Source of the DNA: Arsenophonus sp052174495
GTDB lineage: Bacteria; Pseudomonadota; Gammaproteobacteria; Enterobacterales; Enterobacteriaceae
DNA: 41,233 nucleotides
NCBI GenBank assembly: GCA_052174495.1
Contig: JBQMRR010000026.1
Location: forward strand, 1 to 41,233
Direction: 5' to 3'
The notes under the pieces were generated by a model. The model made no database searches and was not told where the DNA came from. It saw only the letters and a list, made by a program, of their open reading frames with translations. The position numbers and the translations under genes were made by a program. Below are positions 21,604 to 33,389 of this stretch, piece after piece; position 1 is the stretch's first letter; each line of letters opens with the position of its first letter.

Positions 21604-23050
21604 TTAATATTCTAACGGCAACACTGTATAACTATCTTTATCAATCATGGAAATAAAATGCACTACCAGTTGGTCAACTGCTTCAGGACAGATATAGTGT
21701 AATACGTGCTAATTGCGACGAGTATATCTCATTCAGTATTCGATGCCAGTAAGTTTCACTTCCGCATTGCTTTTAGTCTGATACAATTCAAAAAATTGTG
21801 CATCTTAAGGCAATCAATTCAACCACTACAATGTGTTCGACAATTCCGTAATAACAGTATTCGCTGCCGCTAAAATAGCAAATAAGTACTTTTCAAGCTA
21901 GCAAATAATGCTTTATTAGATCGTGATCGTCTACCTCAATCTACTCGGTGATAGTAGACTTTGTAGTCCGTGTATAAGGGTTATACTAGTCATTGGCTTA
22001 TTAGCTCAATTAACAATTGAGGATCAGCTAACCGTTTTGCAGATATCTCTTTAATTCCCAACCGATCAATAATAATTTAGTCCATCATTGACATGAACTC
22101 TTGTCATCAGTAGATACTCAGTCATTATTCTTTTAATGATGATCAATGGAGATACCTCATCGAATATTTCGATATTTGAAATAGCGTTCAAATTACAGCG
22201 CAAAGCATAAGAAGCCATCAATAATAGCTACGCGTATTTGATATCCCAGATGTTTTCTTATCGGCGATAATTAGTATCTAAATCTCCACATAAATACGGC
22301 CTTTTGTGAATCTTCAATGGACAGTTAGTTGTATCAGTAACCTTTTTAATAAAGTATAATATACAAGATAGAGGCAATATAGGCACTACTAGTGTAGTAA
22401 ACTTTCCGAAGCCTGGTTGGCCAAAAAATTATCATCCCTTAAGCTGAATAAAAGGGGGTTTCAGTATGCGAATTTAATCAAGAAAAGCCTAATAATTAAA
22501 ATCTAGTACTAAATCGCCGTTATTCTTAATCATGCGTGCATAATTACATATAAGTCAACACGGAAAGATAGGCATGCATATGATGTAGATAAATATCCTA
22601 AGCAGCCTTGAAATTATTCAGTAATGCGGTCATTTTGATGAAAATTGGAGTAAAATTACTCTCGGTAACGTCACAGATTGACAGAATTAATTGTAGGATT
22701 CGGCTCAAGCGCTACTCCTTCGTTCTTGTCGATTATAGTCCAGACAAGCAATCTGTCGTAACTCGGATCTCAACATAGCAAACTACCATCATCATCGCGC
22801 CAAACACCAAAATACATCTAGATGTCGATAGCACAATAGCCTTGAAGAAATAGGATTAATATTACTGTTATTGGTTAACGCTCTTAACCTGAGTGTCGCT
22901 CGATAGCTCGATAGAAGTATCGCTACGTTGATAATTTTATCCAGTAACAGATTAGCTCTAACGAGCGGGGACCCAGGCCTAGAAAAGACTTTCTTATATC
23001 AGGCTGACAAAGTCCTACACCTTGAATTATCACGATAATTGTTCGCGATA
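21604..23050 (-). pseudogene. pilQ: Type IVb pilus assembly ATPase (PilQ/GspE-type) pseudogene
   Basis: This minus-strand relic belongs to the secretion/pilus ATPase superfamily (PilQ of IncI thin pili, GspE, PilB). In order it shows an N-terminal region with 'MYFGVWRDDDGSLLC', a Walker A-like 'GQPGFGKFTTLV' at 22387-22422 (Phe where Ser/Thr is needed), 'ALRCNLNAISNIEIFDEVS' matching the family's ALRxxPDxIxxGEIRDxxS, 'IKRIMTEYLLMTRVHVND' matching the AMTGHLxxxTxHxND box, and 'KRLADPQLLIELISQ' matching the RLADPxLLxxLISQRL end of that domain. The C-terminus ends 'DSYTVLPLEY' with TAA at 21604-21606. Several frameshifts and the lost Walker A serine/threonine show it is dead. The length, about 1.4-1.5 kb, is normal. 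Confidence 0.7.
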
Positions 23051-23955
23051 AAACATGAATCATCTCGTTATAGAGATTTATCAGTCGCACAAAGCGATCG
23101 ATATCGACATCGGACTGTAAAGAAATATGTTGATTATCATGGTTTTCTCCGTTTTAATAAAAACACCTACCGAAGGATCTACTTCGTGCGCCCTATCACA
23201 GTTCGGTTCGCTGGCTATCGGAGGGGTCAGCCGCACTATTTTAGTTGCTTGAGTAGCTACCGTAAATTTCTTCAACCTATACTAAACTTCTGGTATAGGG
23301 CAAAATTGCTGTTCAAGCATCTTATATCATTATCTTATAGTTTTCGATGAAGATGTGTGTGGAGTCGCTTTATTTCCAAGTAGGATAATTTCGACTTGTA
23401 TCTGCTCTAACCGTTACAGGATGTATTCTTTCATTATTGGTATCTAAGGTAGAAATAGTGACAGCGTTTCACAATATGCTACTTCACTTAACCATACCGT
23501 AATAAACAAAGTGTACTTACTGATTCTGCATCTAATTTTTTCATCCGATAACTTAATTTTTCCTGATTGATCATGATGATGTGTATGTATAAACTCAGAT
23601 TGTTTAGTTTATTAAACATCAGAGTTAGGAATGCTAATTTTTAGTGAAAACTAAAATAACTCACGGATAAATCATTTCTTTTTCGTTAGCACTGATCTGA
23701 TGCTTATCTTCTTTTCTATATGTTAATCAGAAGGCGAATTTGTTGCGAAAAAGTAGTTAATTGCTTAGATTTATCTATCTACTTCGGAAAGAATCGGATA
23801 TCCGTCGAAGTGGTAAAGATTACCGATTGGGTAAAATTGCTGGTATCACTCCTGACCGGATAAATTGAAATATGGCGTAAGTTGTTCTTCGTAAACCTGT
23901 TTAATCCGATAAATAAATTGTCACAGTTTTATCCAACTAGCTTGCTTTACGCCAG
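23051..23955. other. Decayed stretch upstream of pilQ
   Basis: There are open frames at 23039-23350 (plus) and 23081-23275 (minus), but neither can be assigned. In an IncI-type pilus operon pilP would lie here on the minus strand; I cannot recognise it. Confidence 0.3.
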
Positions 23956-24697
23956 TCTTAATGTTTTTTGCTCTAAACACACTGCGCCTCTTTAAGACAC
24001 GAACTAATAAAGAGCAGGGAATTTTTGCCACTTTATCTACGCAACCGCTAATAAAGGATGTTAATCGCTTGAAGTTATACTACGATGAGCGCAGAGCATG
24101 GGATGTTTTCGCCGGCTGCTGTGCCAACCATATACAAACACGCGCAACCTTGATAGGGTAACGATTTCTGATGGATAAGGATACCCATATTCCCAAGCCA
24201 GAGATAACTGGGCAATGTCATGGCGTACAGCTTCTGAGAAGTACTAATAATTGCCGCTTGTACGAGGTTATTTGAAAACAGACGCTAGCTAAAAAGCCTT
24301 CCCCGGTCAGCAAATCATCCAAATTAAAAGGCTGGCTATTGAAGCCGGGAATATTTCATTCTGCTAGGGAAAAATCTTCCAGCTCTCTTCCGGTTTACGG
24401 TTAAACTAAAGAAAGTTTTGTGCCTATATGATTGCGCGATTTGTCGCGACCACATCATTAAATCAGCACTTTATCACCCACTGCGAATTTTCTGGCTATT
24501 TGACACCAGTAATTGACCATGCAATTCAGGCCCTACTTTCACCATTGCTCTTCGTTTTTTGACCTTTTAACTTGCAACCTTACGGAGAACCCAGTCTATT
24601 CCCGGCAAAAAATGCGACGGCATCGGCACAATCTGGGTTTCGGTAAACAGCGGTGTTGTCGTTATAATCATCCTTCCTGTGATAGGATATAGCTAAC
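23956..24697 (-). pseudogene. Unrecognised relic, possibly upstream pilus gene
   Basis: This stretch is visibly richer in G+C than the rest of the window and reads as protein on the minus strand. Pieces in order are 'TTTPLFTETQIVPMPSHFL' with 'PGIDWVLRK' (about 24590-24665), 'PGFNSQPFNLDDLLTGEGFL' (about 24270-24340) and 'SEAVRHDIAQLSLAWEYGY' (about 24175-24235). Frameshifts separate them. By position it could be a pilus accessory gene such as pilO, but I see no family motif. Its upstream side is cut by an IS91-family end near 24698. Confidence 0.4.
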
Positions 24698-25150
24698 TAG
24701 GTGTTAGTAGCTCAGTTACTCTGCTACTGGCATGTTCATTATCTGAATACTGTTTATACTCTGTGATATGTTAATTTTTAGTAATTCAGTCAGATGTATC
24801 GTAATAAATCTCCTAGAAAGCGTAAACTTGATAAAATCAGTAAGACACTAAGTAACTTAGATTTATACATTATCTTTTTAATCTAAAGCGTTTTATGATC
24901 CCCCTTTTACCGAAATTGATGATGACAGACCAACTTAATTTTATGACACACATAAAGAGGTGATATAGTAATACATCTGATTTAGTCTTCAATTTTCTCC
25001 TGATATATAAGTACTAATCATCTCTGATCACGATTATCTGATTTTTGAAAACGCTCAAGTTCAAACCTATAACGCTGAATATAACTGCATGAGAGATAAT
25101 AATTAACAGTGCATACTTGCTGATGAATTCATCGGAAATTATACTTTTAT
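24698..25150 (+). mobile_element. IS91-family element, 5' fragment (copy C)
   Basis: The reverse complement of this stretch aligns by eye with 14590-15020, the 5' part of the best IS91 copy, including the block 'CTAGGAGATTTATT' and the terminal 'AGCAGAGTAACTGAGC' matching 'AGCAGCATAGCTGTTCCGCT'. The transposase therefore points to the plus strand, unlike the other copies. Only the first 450 bases or so remain. Confidence 0.55.
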
Positions 25151-25770
25151 TCATTATCTTCTATTCAATACAATCGTATACAGCAAGATCGCGCATGGCC
25201 TGGCATGTGTTGCTAAAATACCAGATAAGCGTGCGAAGAAGGGAAAAATACTTAGCTTTATCTAAATATTGAAACGGAGATTCCCCCGGTAAATTATAGG
25301 AAGCTAACTTTTTTAATTTTTAAAGCTTCTGTAAAGCCTATAACGTTATTATTTCTAGATTTAAATATTAACTTAAGGTATCGAAAATGCGAAAATCGCG
25401 TACGGCGACGCTAGAAAAATTCCTAGCAGTGCAAAATATATAATTGGAATAAATATTCGAGACGATAAGTCATTATATACTAATAGGTGGAGTTTGCTTA
25501 AGGCAAACCTGTAAATCAAATTTAAGCCTCATAGGGGAACCTGTAGCGATATTTTTTATTCATATGTAGGAATTTAAAAAATATAAAAATATTAAAAGTT
25601 CAAAAAAATCTCCATTATATCTTAGTGGAAATTCTAAAAAATAAGATTATTTATTCAAATTTTAGAGGAAAAATTCTATATACTTGACTATACCTGTAAT
25701 GGTGTATAGTCGTAAATTAATCGACTAATGCATCTAAAAATTGTTTGTTTCAAAATTAATGGATTATTAG
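25151..25770. other. Gap between IS remnants, no gene seen
   Basis: No gene is recognised. Two small hairpins are present: GCTAG/CTAGC at 25410-25427 and GTTTGC/GCAAAC at 25492-25508. The sequence around the second (25480-25550) is somewhat richer in G+C, but I can attach no RNA family to it. Confidence 0.35.
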
Positions 25771-27102
25771 AAAATCTAGTACATAACGATCAGGCTAACG
25801 CTACGCTCTGATGCTTCGTAAATCTATTCTCCATCCTTAAATTAGACGTTTTTATCACTAGGATCAGTTAAGTTAAATCCCTGTAGCCAGTTCTGACTTT
25901 TTTTAAGTAGATGAAAACAGATTAAATAATTTTGAAATGGTTGTTTTGAACAATAGTACTTCGCGCGGTAGATACATAGGCTTACGTCACAAAAATTGAT
26001 TGAATCAGATTCGTCGTTCTTATGATTCCCAAGACACTGAGGGAGAAGGCATTGAATGCTAGTAGTTTTTCTTTATTTTCCAACATTTTCATTGCTACAA
26101 GATACTTTGTTAATAACCTTTTTAACAAAATATTAAAGGCTTTGTTAGCGGCATCGTAGCTCTCTGCTAGTTAAATCTCCTGCAGCTCACCCTTAACTTT
26201 TGGTTTCATGCTTTTGGGAAGTGAAGCTAGCACATTAGATGTTTCATATAACTAATGACATTGGTGCCACATTTCCAGGAATATTTTTACCATTTTTATT
26301 CAAAAAAACTAAAGATATCGGCTCTCCTAGTAAGCATAGCCTAGGAGTACTGTTAAGCTCCGACCTTGAAACCCATAAATGTAGTGATGTCGATAAATAT
26401 AGTAGTAAGTAAAAGCGATATTAACTTTCCTGACAGACCTTATATGATATCGAAACAGAAACAAACGTAACGCGTATCGTTTAAATCATGATTAGCGCCA
26501 TTGCCAATACTATTTAAGCCATTAGTGTTTCAGTTTTCTAATACTACTAGGAGTAGAGATCATGTGCTTTTTATCAAGAAGCAGCCATTAAGAGTTATCA
26601 AGAAGCAGCTATCAAGAGCTTCATAAAATTCACCAGTGGATGTGCCTAACAACTATCCAGACAAGGTAGTAACTTTTCGCCGATTTTGCACGTTTCAGAT
26701 AGATAAAGGAGGTAGCCATACGAGTTATTGAAGTATATTCCGTTTTCGCTGCGATTTCTGACCTTAAGCACTTTAATCTCAACATCGCCAATAGCAGTTG
26801 CATGGTTTGCTGTAGCAAATAATCGTTATGCACAAGACATTGACATGCCTGTCGATAAAGACGGCGTTCATCATGAACTTTTAGTATGATTTTGATTTCT
26901 GCTTCAATAGCGAAGTGTATCAGCTTCCTACTGCTATTACGGATCAGTTCATGCAAGAGATCACTGTAATATTTGATTTTCGGATACCTGTATAGTAGGA
27001 TAGAGTTTTTATGGCATATCATCTCTCTATTGTTATAATCATCTACAAAATTAATTAGCAGTATACCCCCATCAATCTCCAAGAAAGCACATACACCAGA
27101 AA
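25771..27102 (-). mobile_element. IS256-family element, full length, dead (copy 6)
   Basis: About 1.33 kb on the minus strand with both ends recognisable (AAAATCTAGTACATA at 25771 and CATACACCAGAAA at 27090-27102). A minus-strand frame at 26630-27151 covers part of the true transposase N-terminal half, including 'LLHELIRNSSRKLIHFAIEA' and 'EIK', the family's 'LV..ALEAEL..HLGY' region. The catalytic part lies in other, interrupted frames, so the element is inactive. Confidence 0.75.
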
Positions 27103-29261
27103 TAGAAACTCTAGCAAAAGTATATCTAGACTTTTTATTGATTTTAAGCAAAACTCTACTTTTAAGTATTGGAGTTTTCCTGATAATCTACCCTAATTAT
27201 TATGATATTTTGCTATCAACTATAGCTCTTAAATAGCCATATATCTTCTCATGATATGGGACTATGCTCCAAAGATCTATATAAATAGATGCTGAACAAA
27301 ACAATTTGAGCTTCTAGCAATATAACAAGTGCAATAGAGAGACAGTTAAAAATAAGATTTTTATATCTTTATCAATTTTACTCCCAAAGATTATAAATTC
27401 CGATTAGTTAGATACAATTCTTTAATAAGAAAAGGGAATTAACTTGGACTGGAGATATGATATATCTAGAAGTATTGGGATAGTATAAAACGACATTAAT
27501 CACAAAATTAATGTTGGATTTACTGGTGAAATTATACTATATTTTTTAGCATTCTGTATCGCAGAATTCATTCCAGATAATCTGTTAGCATTATATCTAG
27601 GTTGCTAATGAATGAAAAGTTTACGGAAGTGTTTTTTGTCATAAATAGTAGATGATTTCACTTTCATCTAATGAAAGAAAAATTTCTTTTCTATTCTAAC
27701 AACTACTCTTATATAAAATTATAAAATCTAGTAATTATTATTACTGATGTGTTTTTATCAAAAACACAATTAAATCACACAGATTTTTTGGATTATATCT
27801 CTATAATAAATTTATTTATATAAAATCTATTTTAGATACTGAATTATCAAACATAAATACAGATATAGATTCTCTAAATTCTTATTTTAGCCGCCCTGTT
27901 TTACCAGCATTGTAAATAATTTTAACGTATTTATTTTAATTTAAATTCCAAATTATTTCTGAGTACTAAATTTTAGTTATCTAACACAAAATGGTTAAAA
28001 ACCTTATAAAGTTTCAAACTATCTACTTTTCTTTTAAAGATCATGAATTAAATATGATATACAACACAGAAATACAGTCGAAACTGTATCAGAAACCGAT
28101 ATTATAAAAGCATCTAACACTTAATAGAATAGCAATAATCTATTAAGTCTCACTTGATATGTTAATGCCTATAAAAACAGTGGGATATATATTATTACAT
28201 GATAAAAACGGTTAACAGTGATACTGAATTACTGTTTACTAAAAAAACCACATTTTAACTAGAAACACAATATACATAATTAATCTTACTGGCTAACAAT
28301 AATAATTATGTAGCACATCATCTAGTTTTAAAAATACTTACATTCTCTATTTTTATGCAAAAGATAGATATCTGAAGATGGTAGTAATGATGGTATTGTT
28401 TACCTTATAGTTACTCAGTAAAAAATTATTAAACTTAAATCCATTAAGGCGTTATAGAAATTTATAGAAGGTAAAGCAAATAAAAAAAAATATTAATGAC
28501 ACAAAGAGAGGATTAAAGTCAAAATAGATACAAAAGACTTCATTACAGTATCATATATGGCACTATAAGCTAATTATATTTCATTGCTGATAAATCCGGA
28601 CAACGACTGTTTAGAAAATAAAAAAACTGGCCTTATCTTCAGTAAAGGTAAAAACAAACACTGTTGACCTGAATAAAATAGTTTGAATTTTGATATAAAA
28701 TTAGAAATAAATCTTTTATTGTGTGTCTAACAATATAATTAGATCCATATCATTTTAACAGGTGTGGCATTAGAGTTGCATAACTAATGAAAGTTTTACC
28801 ATATATATAATCAATGGAAAGATCAGTAGCTTCCAATTGTTACTAAAAAACGATAGGCTGTTGATTATTTCATAGCATTAAGGCTTAGCAATTTGATATC
28901 TCATTATTTCTATGGTTAGATATGCGATGCGCGAGTGAAGGAAAGGTACTACTAATTGATAATGCATCAACAAAAAACGGTCAATTTAGGTTAGTTAACA
29001 TAAATTTTTATCTGAAAATCGGATATATTGAAAGATCATATAGACTTTTTTCTTTCTGCTAAAAATTTTAGTACTTTATACTATGATATAGTATGTGGTA
29101 TACAATGAGGTTGGTAAACAACTTTTTACATCAAAAATTCGATCGAATTAATCGAAAAATTCGTTTATTTTTGTTTTGAATTCATGAAAAACTAAATGCT
29201 TATTATGTATATATAAGCTGTATATTACATTTTAATTAAAAACCATAAAATGGAGATAAAA
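27103..29261. other. Very AT-rich region before the adhesin, no assignable gene
   Basis: Mostly chance frames. One plus-strand piece near 28935-29025 reads 'EGKVLLIDNASTKNGQFRL', which could come from a surface-protein passenger domain, but nothing around it supports that. AT-rich sequence just before 29262 (TATATAAGCTGTATATTACAT, 29208-29229) could contain a promoter for the adhesin. Confidence 0.35.
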
Positions 29262-30509
29262 ATGAATAAAAACAATATTAGCCTACTCAATGATTGGTAA
29301 TATTAATAAATGTATGGTCTGCATTAAAAATAGAATCTTGTTTTATAAAAGGTCTTGAACTTGCGCAATCAAAGTAGCATAAAATATGCTACTATTAATT
29401 CATATAGTACGGGCAATTATGTAAACAGAAATGGTGATAACTGCATCGCGATAGGCCTATCGAGTAATTCCTGGGGTGATGGTTCAATAGCGCTAGGTAG
29501 AAATGCTATTGCTTGTGAAAGGAGTTCAGTAGTACTTGGTACGGATTTTTATTACCAAATAAACAATATGATAAAAAAATATTAGAGACTATTTCGGCTG
29601 AACAAAATAGTGAGTTAATTCAAAAAATATAAGAGAAGTTTCTTTAGGTAGTAAAATATCTGTAAGTGGATTATCTAATTTTCTTAGTTAAATCACCCAT
29701 GTTGCACCAGGTACTGAAGATACTCTGATGTAGTTAATCTTTATCAATTAAAAAAAAGTAAAACGGACCATTGATGAGTGAATTGATGAAGTAGAAAAAA
29801 TTAAAATAAGCAAAAATAATATAGAACAATTTCAAAATGGGGCCAAGTATATATATAAAGGAACAATCAAGACTTGTAATGATGCAATAGTGCATTAAAG
29901 TTAATAACTCAACATCGCAATAATGCCAATATAACGTTAACAGAAACACAAAAGCATCGTGATAATGTTTATGACACATTCATAATGGTGAAGGTACATG
30001 AAAATAGTGGTTACTCAATCGTAAAGCGATTAAAAAGAGGCTTTATTAGTAGAATGGCAAATTACTCAGGATTCTGATAGAGTAATATATATTGGTAAGA
30101 AGTTAGAAGGGGGGGGGGTCATATTTTCATCTCTGATATGTAAAGTAATAGAATGATAAGTGGTCTGACTAATGGTGTAAGAAATAATGATGCAGTAAAT
30201 GTTAATCAGTTAAACACGATTAGGATTACCGCCAATTATGCGAGCCAACTGTCATAAAAAATAGCTCACGGATATATCATCTTGATGATATGTGTTTGAA
30301 ACCTAATACTAAAATTGAACAAGGACTCGCAACCTCTGCAGCATTTACCGGACTGTTTCCAGCATGATGGAAACAGTAAGATAAATATTACGGTAAGTAT
30401 TGTAGGGGGATATGGTGCTTCTCAAGCTCTAGCAGTTAGAACAGGTTACCATATTACTAAAAATCCTGCCGTTAAAGCGGGAATTGCTTATTTGGATAGA
30501 ATAAGATGA
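29262..30509 (+). pseudogene. YadA-like trimeric autotransporter adhesin pseudogene
   Basis: Trimeric autotransporters are outer-membrane adhesins with a head of short repeats, a coiled-coil stalk and a C-terminal beta-barrel anchor. A start ATG at 29262 with GGAG nine bases upstream survives but is followed at once by stops. The head is visible in the frame 29355-29585: 'NCIAIGLSSNSWGDGSIALG' and 'RNAIA', the classic SIAIG/SIALG repeats. Stalk connectors read 'THVAPGTEDT' (29696-29724) and 'LTNGVRNNDAVNVNQL' (about 30165-30212). The anchor follows as 'QGLATSAAFTGLF', then after a frameshift 'VGGYGASQALAVRTGYHI' and 'KAGIAYL', ending at TGA 30507-30509. A G10 tract lies at 30109-30118. It is short for the family and clearly inactive. 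Confidence 0.9.
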
Positions 30510-31009
30510 TGTATAATGCATCATTATAACCTTGAATGATAATCTCGTTAAATATTATAACAGTTACTATAAAAACAGATTGGAACTGTTATTGTTATTA
30601 ATTCTAACTAACAGTAAAATGATACTAGTCGCATTATAGAAAACAATTAATGTTAATTTGTTCCTATTTTAAAGCAATTTAATTACGATATAATCGTTTT
30701 ATGAATTTTCGTCATAAAAACGGTTTCAACCTACTCTTTATGGCGAGTAGGCGATAAAACACTTATTTTCAGAATCGAAAATAGTGAATTTTAGCCTGTA
30801 CCCCATGCTAAAAGCCTTTAGATATGTTTCTGCAATTATTACTTAGTTGATTAACTTCGAAATATTAAGATGATGCGATTCCTATATAATTATTAGAGAG
30901 TACTAAGATATTTATCGTCCATGCTTTCTTAAATCTGAATCCATTTATCATGACCCATATATTAGATCAGCCTGATTGCAAATATTATTTTTGTTTAAGA
31001 GTTTATGAT
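30510..31009. other. Region after the adhesin
   Basis: No gene is recognised. An inverted repeat CTACTC (30732-30737) with GAGTAG (30746-30751) lies about 220 bp after the adhesin stop; without a U-run it is a doubtful terminator. Confidence 0.35.
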
Positions 31010-32010
31010 TAGGAAATTTAATCGCTCTTTAATTGAAGATAAAGAGCCTCATTTTTAGTAAAAAAATAAAATCAGTTTACTGTGTTTATCATAAGTGAAA
31101 ACTTCATCGAATAGTTTTTTAAACATAGTAACTAATTTTAGAGATATTAACAATATGTTTTTGGATTAATAACCATCGTTTTGCTCCATTTTATGGATTG
31201 TTTCTAACAACAATTTAATTATCTGGTTACCTTCTTCCTGGGAAGAAAATGGCAAAAAATAGACTGCCTTCAAACAGAAGACATTTATACGAATCTATGT
31301 GGAAAAGTCGTTTATCAGAACAGCAAATCCCCCTAATTTTCAAGTTTTTTGTGAGGTGTCCGTCTCTCTAATACCTTTTATACCTTCTGTAAGACTCTGC
31401 ATTGTTGATAATTAGCTATTTTAGTAAAGGTTTGTAGCTATAAATTTTATATTATATGAAAGATTTCGCTACAGCAATTGCCATAAAAAAAGAATGAATT
31501 ATGCTCTTAATCATCCTAAATCGATATAGAGTCATGTAAGTGATGAAATTTTTGAAGAGTTTAATGAAAAAGTCTATTAGTCATTTTTTTTGATCTAACC
31601 ATCGATAAGAGTTTATCCTTTGTTCGTATGAAGCTAAATAGTAGGAAACTTTTGCTAGCGAACACAAAATTAGTCATGATCTCATAATAAGATTGGATAA
31701 TCAGAGAGTTATTGATAAGGAATTTTACATTTGAAATATGAAAAGTTATATTAGTAACTTAAAGAATGGTTGAGTAAATTCTATAGTAAGGTCGTTTTAT
31801 TTATCAAATTATCTGGATTAAAGAAGATTGTTTGAAACTATAACAATTAAAACGCAGATGTGGCTATAAATTGCTCTCTTAGGAAAAAAAGAGATAGTCT
31901 TTACAAGATAGCCAAAATTAACATACGAAAATTATAAAACAGTACTCAGTTCATGAACATCTCCAAAGCAGCATAGCTATCACCGATTACGCGCAGCCTA
32001 CTAGGCTTTA
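31010..32010 (-). mobile_element. IS91-family element with internal deletion (copy D)
   Basis: The left part (31150-31560) aligns with the transposase 3' end of the copies at 2530 and 13230. The last part (31925-32005, with AAGCAGCATAGCTAT) aligns with their 5' end; the middle is mostly lost or unalignable. A hairpin GCTCTTTA/TAAAGAGC at 31024-31047 occupies the same place beyond the transposase end as in copies B and E. Confidence 0.55.
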
Positions 32011-32019
32011 TTACGTTTA

Positions 32020-32780
32020 GGAAATTCAATCGTTTCGCTCTTAAAGAGCGAAAGCTTTCTTCTATTGCTAAAAGGAGATAGAATCCATTTACTGGATCTA
32101 TTTAAGTTAAAATTTTATCGGAGCATATATCCATTAATCTAATGGACTAATTTTAAAAATATTAATCCTAGATTTAGGTTAATAACCTTTGTTTGTACGT
32201 ATTTTTATGCAGAAATTCTTTTATCAGAAAGTGCATTCTATTTTTCCTGTTTTTGCTAACCGTTATCTTCAGTGCCTTTATACCTTGGTAAGAATGTGCT
32301 TCGTTTACTCTTGATAAGAAACCATATTATATAGCGTTTAAAAACATCTTTCTAGAATATGACTAATATAATGCCCGATCATCTTTTCTGCGTAAGATCT
32401 CTGCCGCTGTACTTGCTTAGTTAAGTGGTCATAGTAATGATGTATAACCCACTCCCACCCCCCTTAGTAATTTCGCAATTTTGACCCGGATACTCCAATA
32501 TAAGTATCCAAGATATAGCTCGTGGTATTTCATGCTATACCCAACGCCCATTTCATATTTTTATCGAAATGCACTTTTTCTAGTAATATCTGTACTGTAG
32601 CTCAAAGTACGCGCTGCCACTTCTTCCTCACGCAGAAGTGCATAAGATAAGGAAAGAGATTGGATTTTATCAGATTATAGTTATGACGCAGAAGCCTGAT
32701 AACAACTCTTCACAAAATTTCTTCGACCGCTATTTTTAAAGAATAGCTCACGTTATAGAGATCAGTCGGCGACTATATTA
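32020..32780 (-). mobile_element. IS91-family element, 3' half (copy E)
   Basis: A second 3' half lies head-to-tail with the preceding copy. It includes the end hairpin (TTTCGCTCT/AGAGCGAAA at 32033-32053), a perfect 7-bp hairpin TCCATTA/TAATGGA at 32130-32146, and transposase C-terminal sequence (32170-32755) that aligns with 13200-13880. It is truncated inside the gene near 32755-32780. Frames are broken. Confidence 0.6.
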
Positions 32781-33389
32781 TATAAAATCAACATTCCTCT
32801 TAAAAAACACCACTACCGTTATCAGGACCCTTACTTAGATAAGTAAGTAGAATTATTTATTCATAGCATAAAACATCAGATAGTGCACATTGGACACCTC
32901 AATCACCTATCGACTTCATTAATCGATATTGTCGCAAAAAAATATTTCAATGTTTATATGCTATATGGTTATTAACTAATATTTCTACCTAGACAATTTG
33001 TACAATATTAATCTTACTATTGATTTTCCCCTGCAATCAATTTCTGATGGATAAAAAATAAAAATGTATAATATACTGTTTACTGGTTATTTCTCAGAAA
33101 CTAAAAATAATATTAATACTGTGTATTAGAGCAAAATTTGGTAAAGTGGCGTACGTATCTTTTTGCATGAGATTACAAAAAATAAAATATTTTATTGCCC
33201 ATTCTCTCTATTTATATCATTGGTATATAAGCGATTTTAGGTGCCACCTAATAAGATTATTTATTTAGATTAAAGTTTTGATTTGGATAAACTTAACAAG
33301 CGTCATCCTCTTTTTGAAAGAGGATTTTACTTTTGGTTATATTGACACCTACATTCCAGTTAAATGGATTAGCTATCGATTCAAGCATT
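32781..33389. other. Gap before the glycosyltransferase relic
   Basis: No gene is recognised. A plus-strand piece near 33325-33400 reads 'YIDTYIPVKWISYRFKHFLG' and may be the decayed N-terminal part of the following relic. Confidence 0.35.

Noticed and set aside
26630..27151. 173-residue open frame on the minus strand, the third longest in the window
   Set aside because: It covers the N-terminal half of the IS256 copy at 25771-27102 and reads partly as that transposase. It is a fragment of a dead element.
29734..29979. 81-residue minus-strand frame
   Set aside because: It is antisense to the stalk region of the adhesin relic, where the plus strand shows the family's connector motifs.
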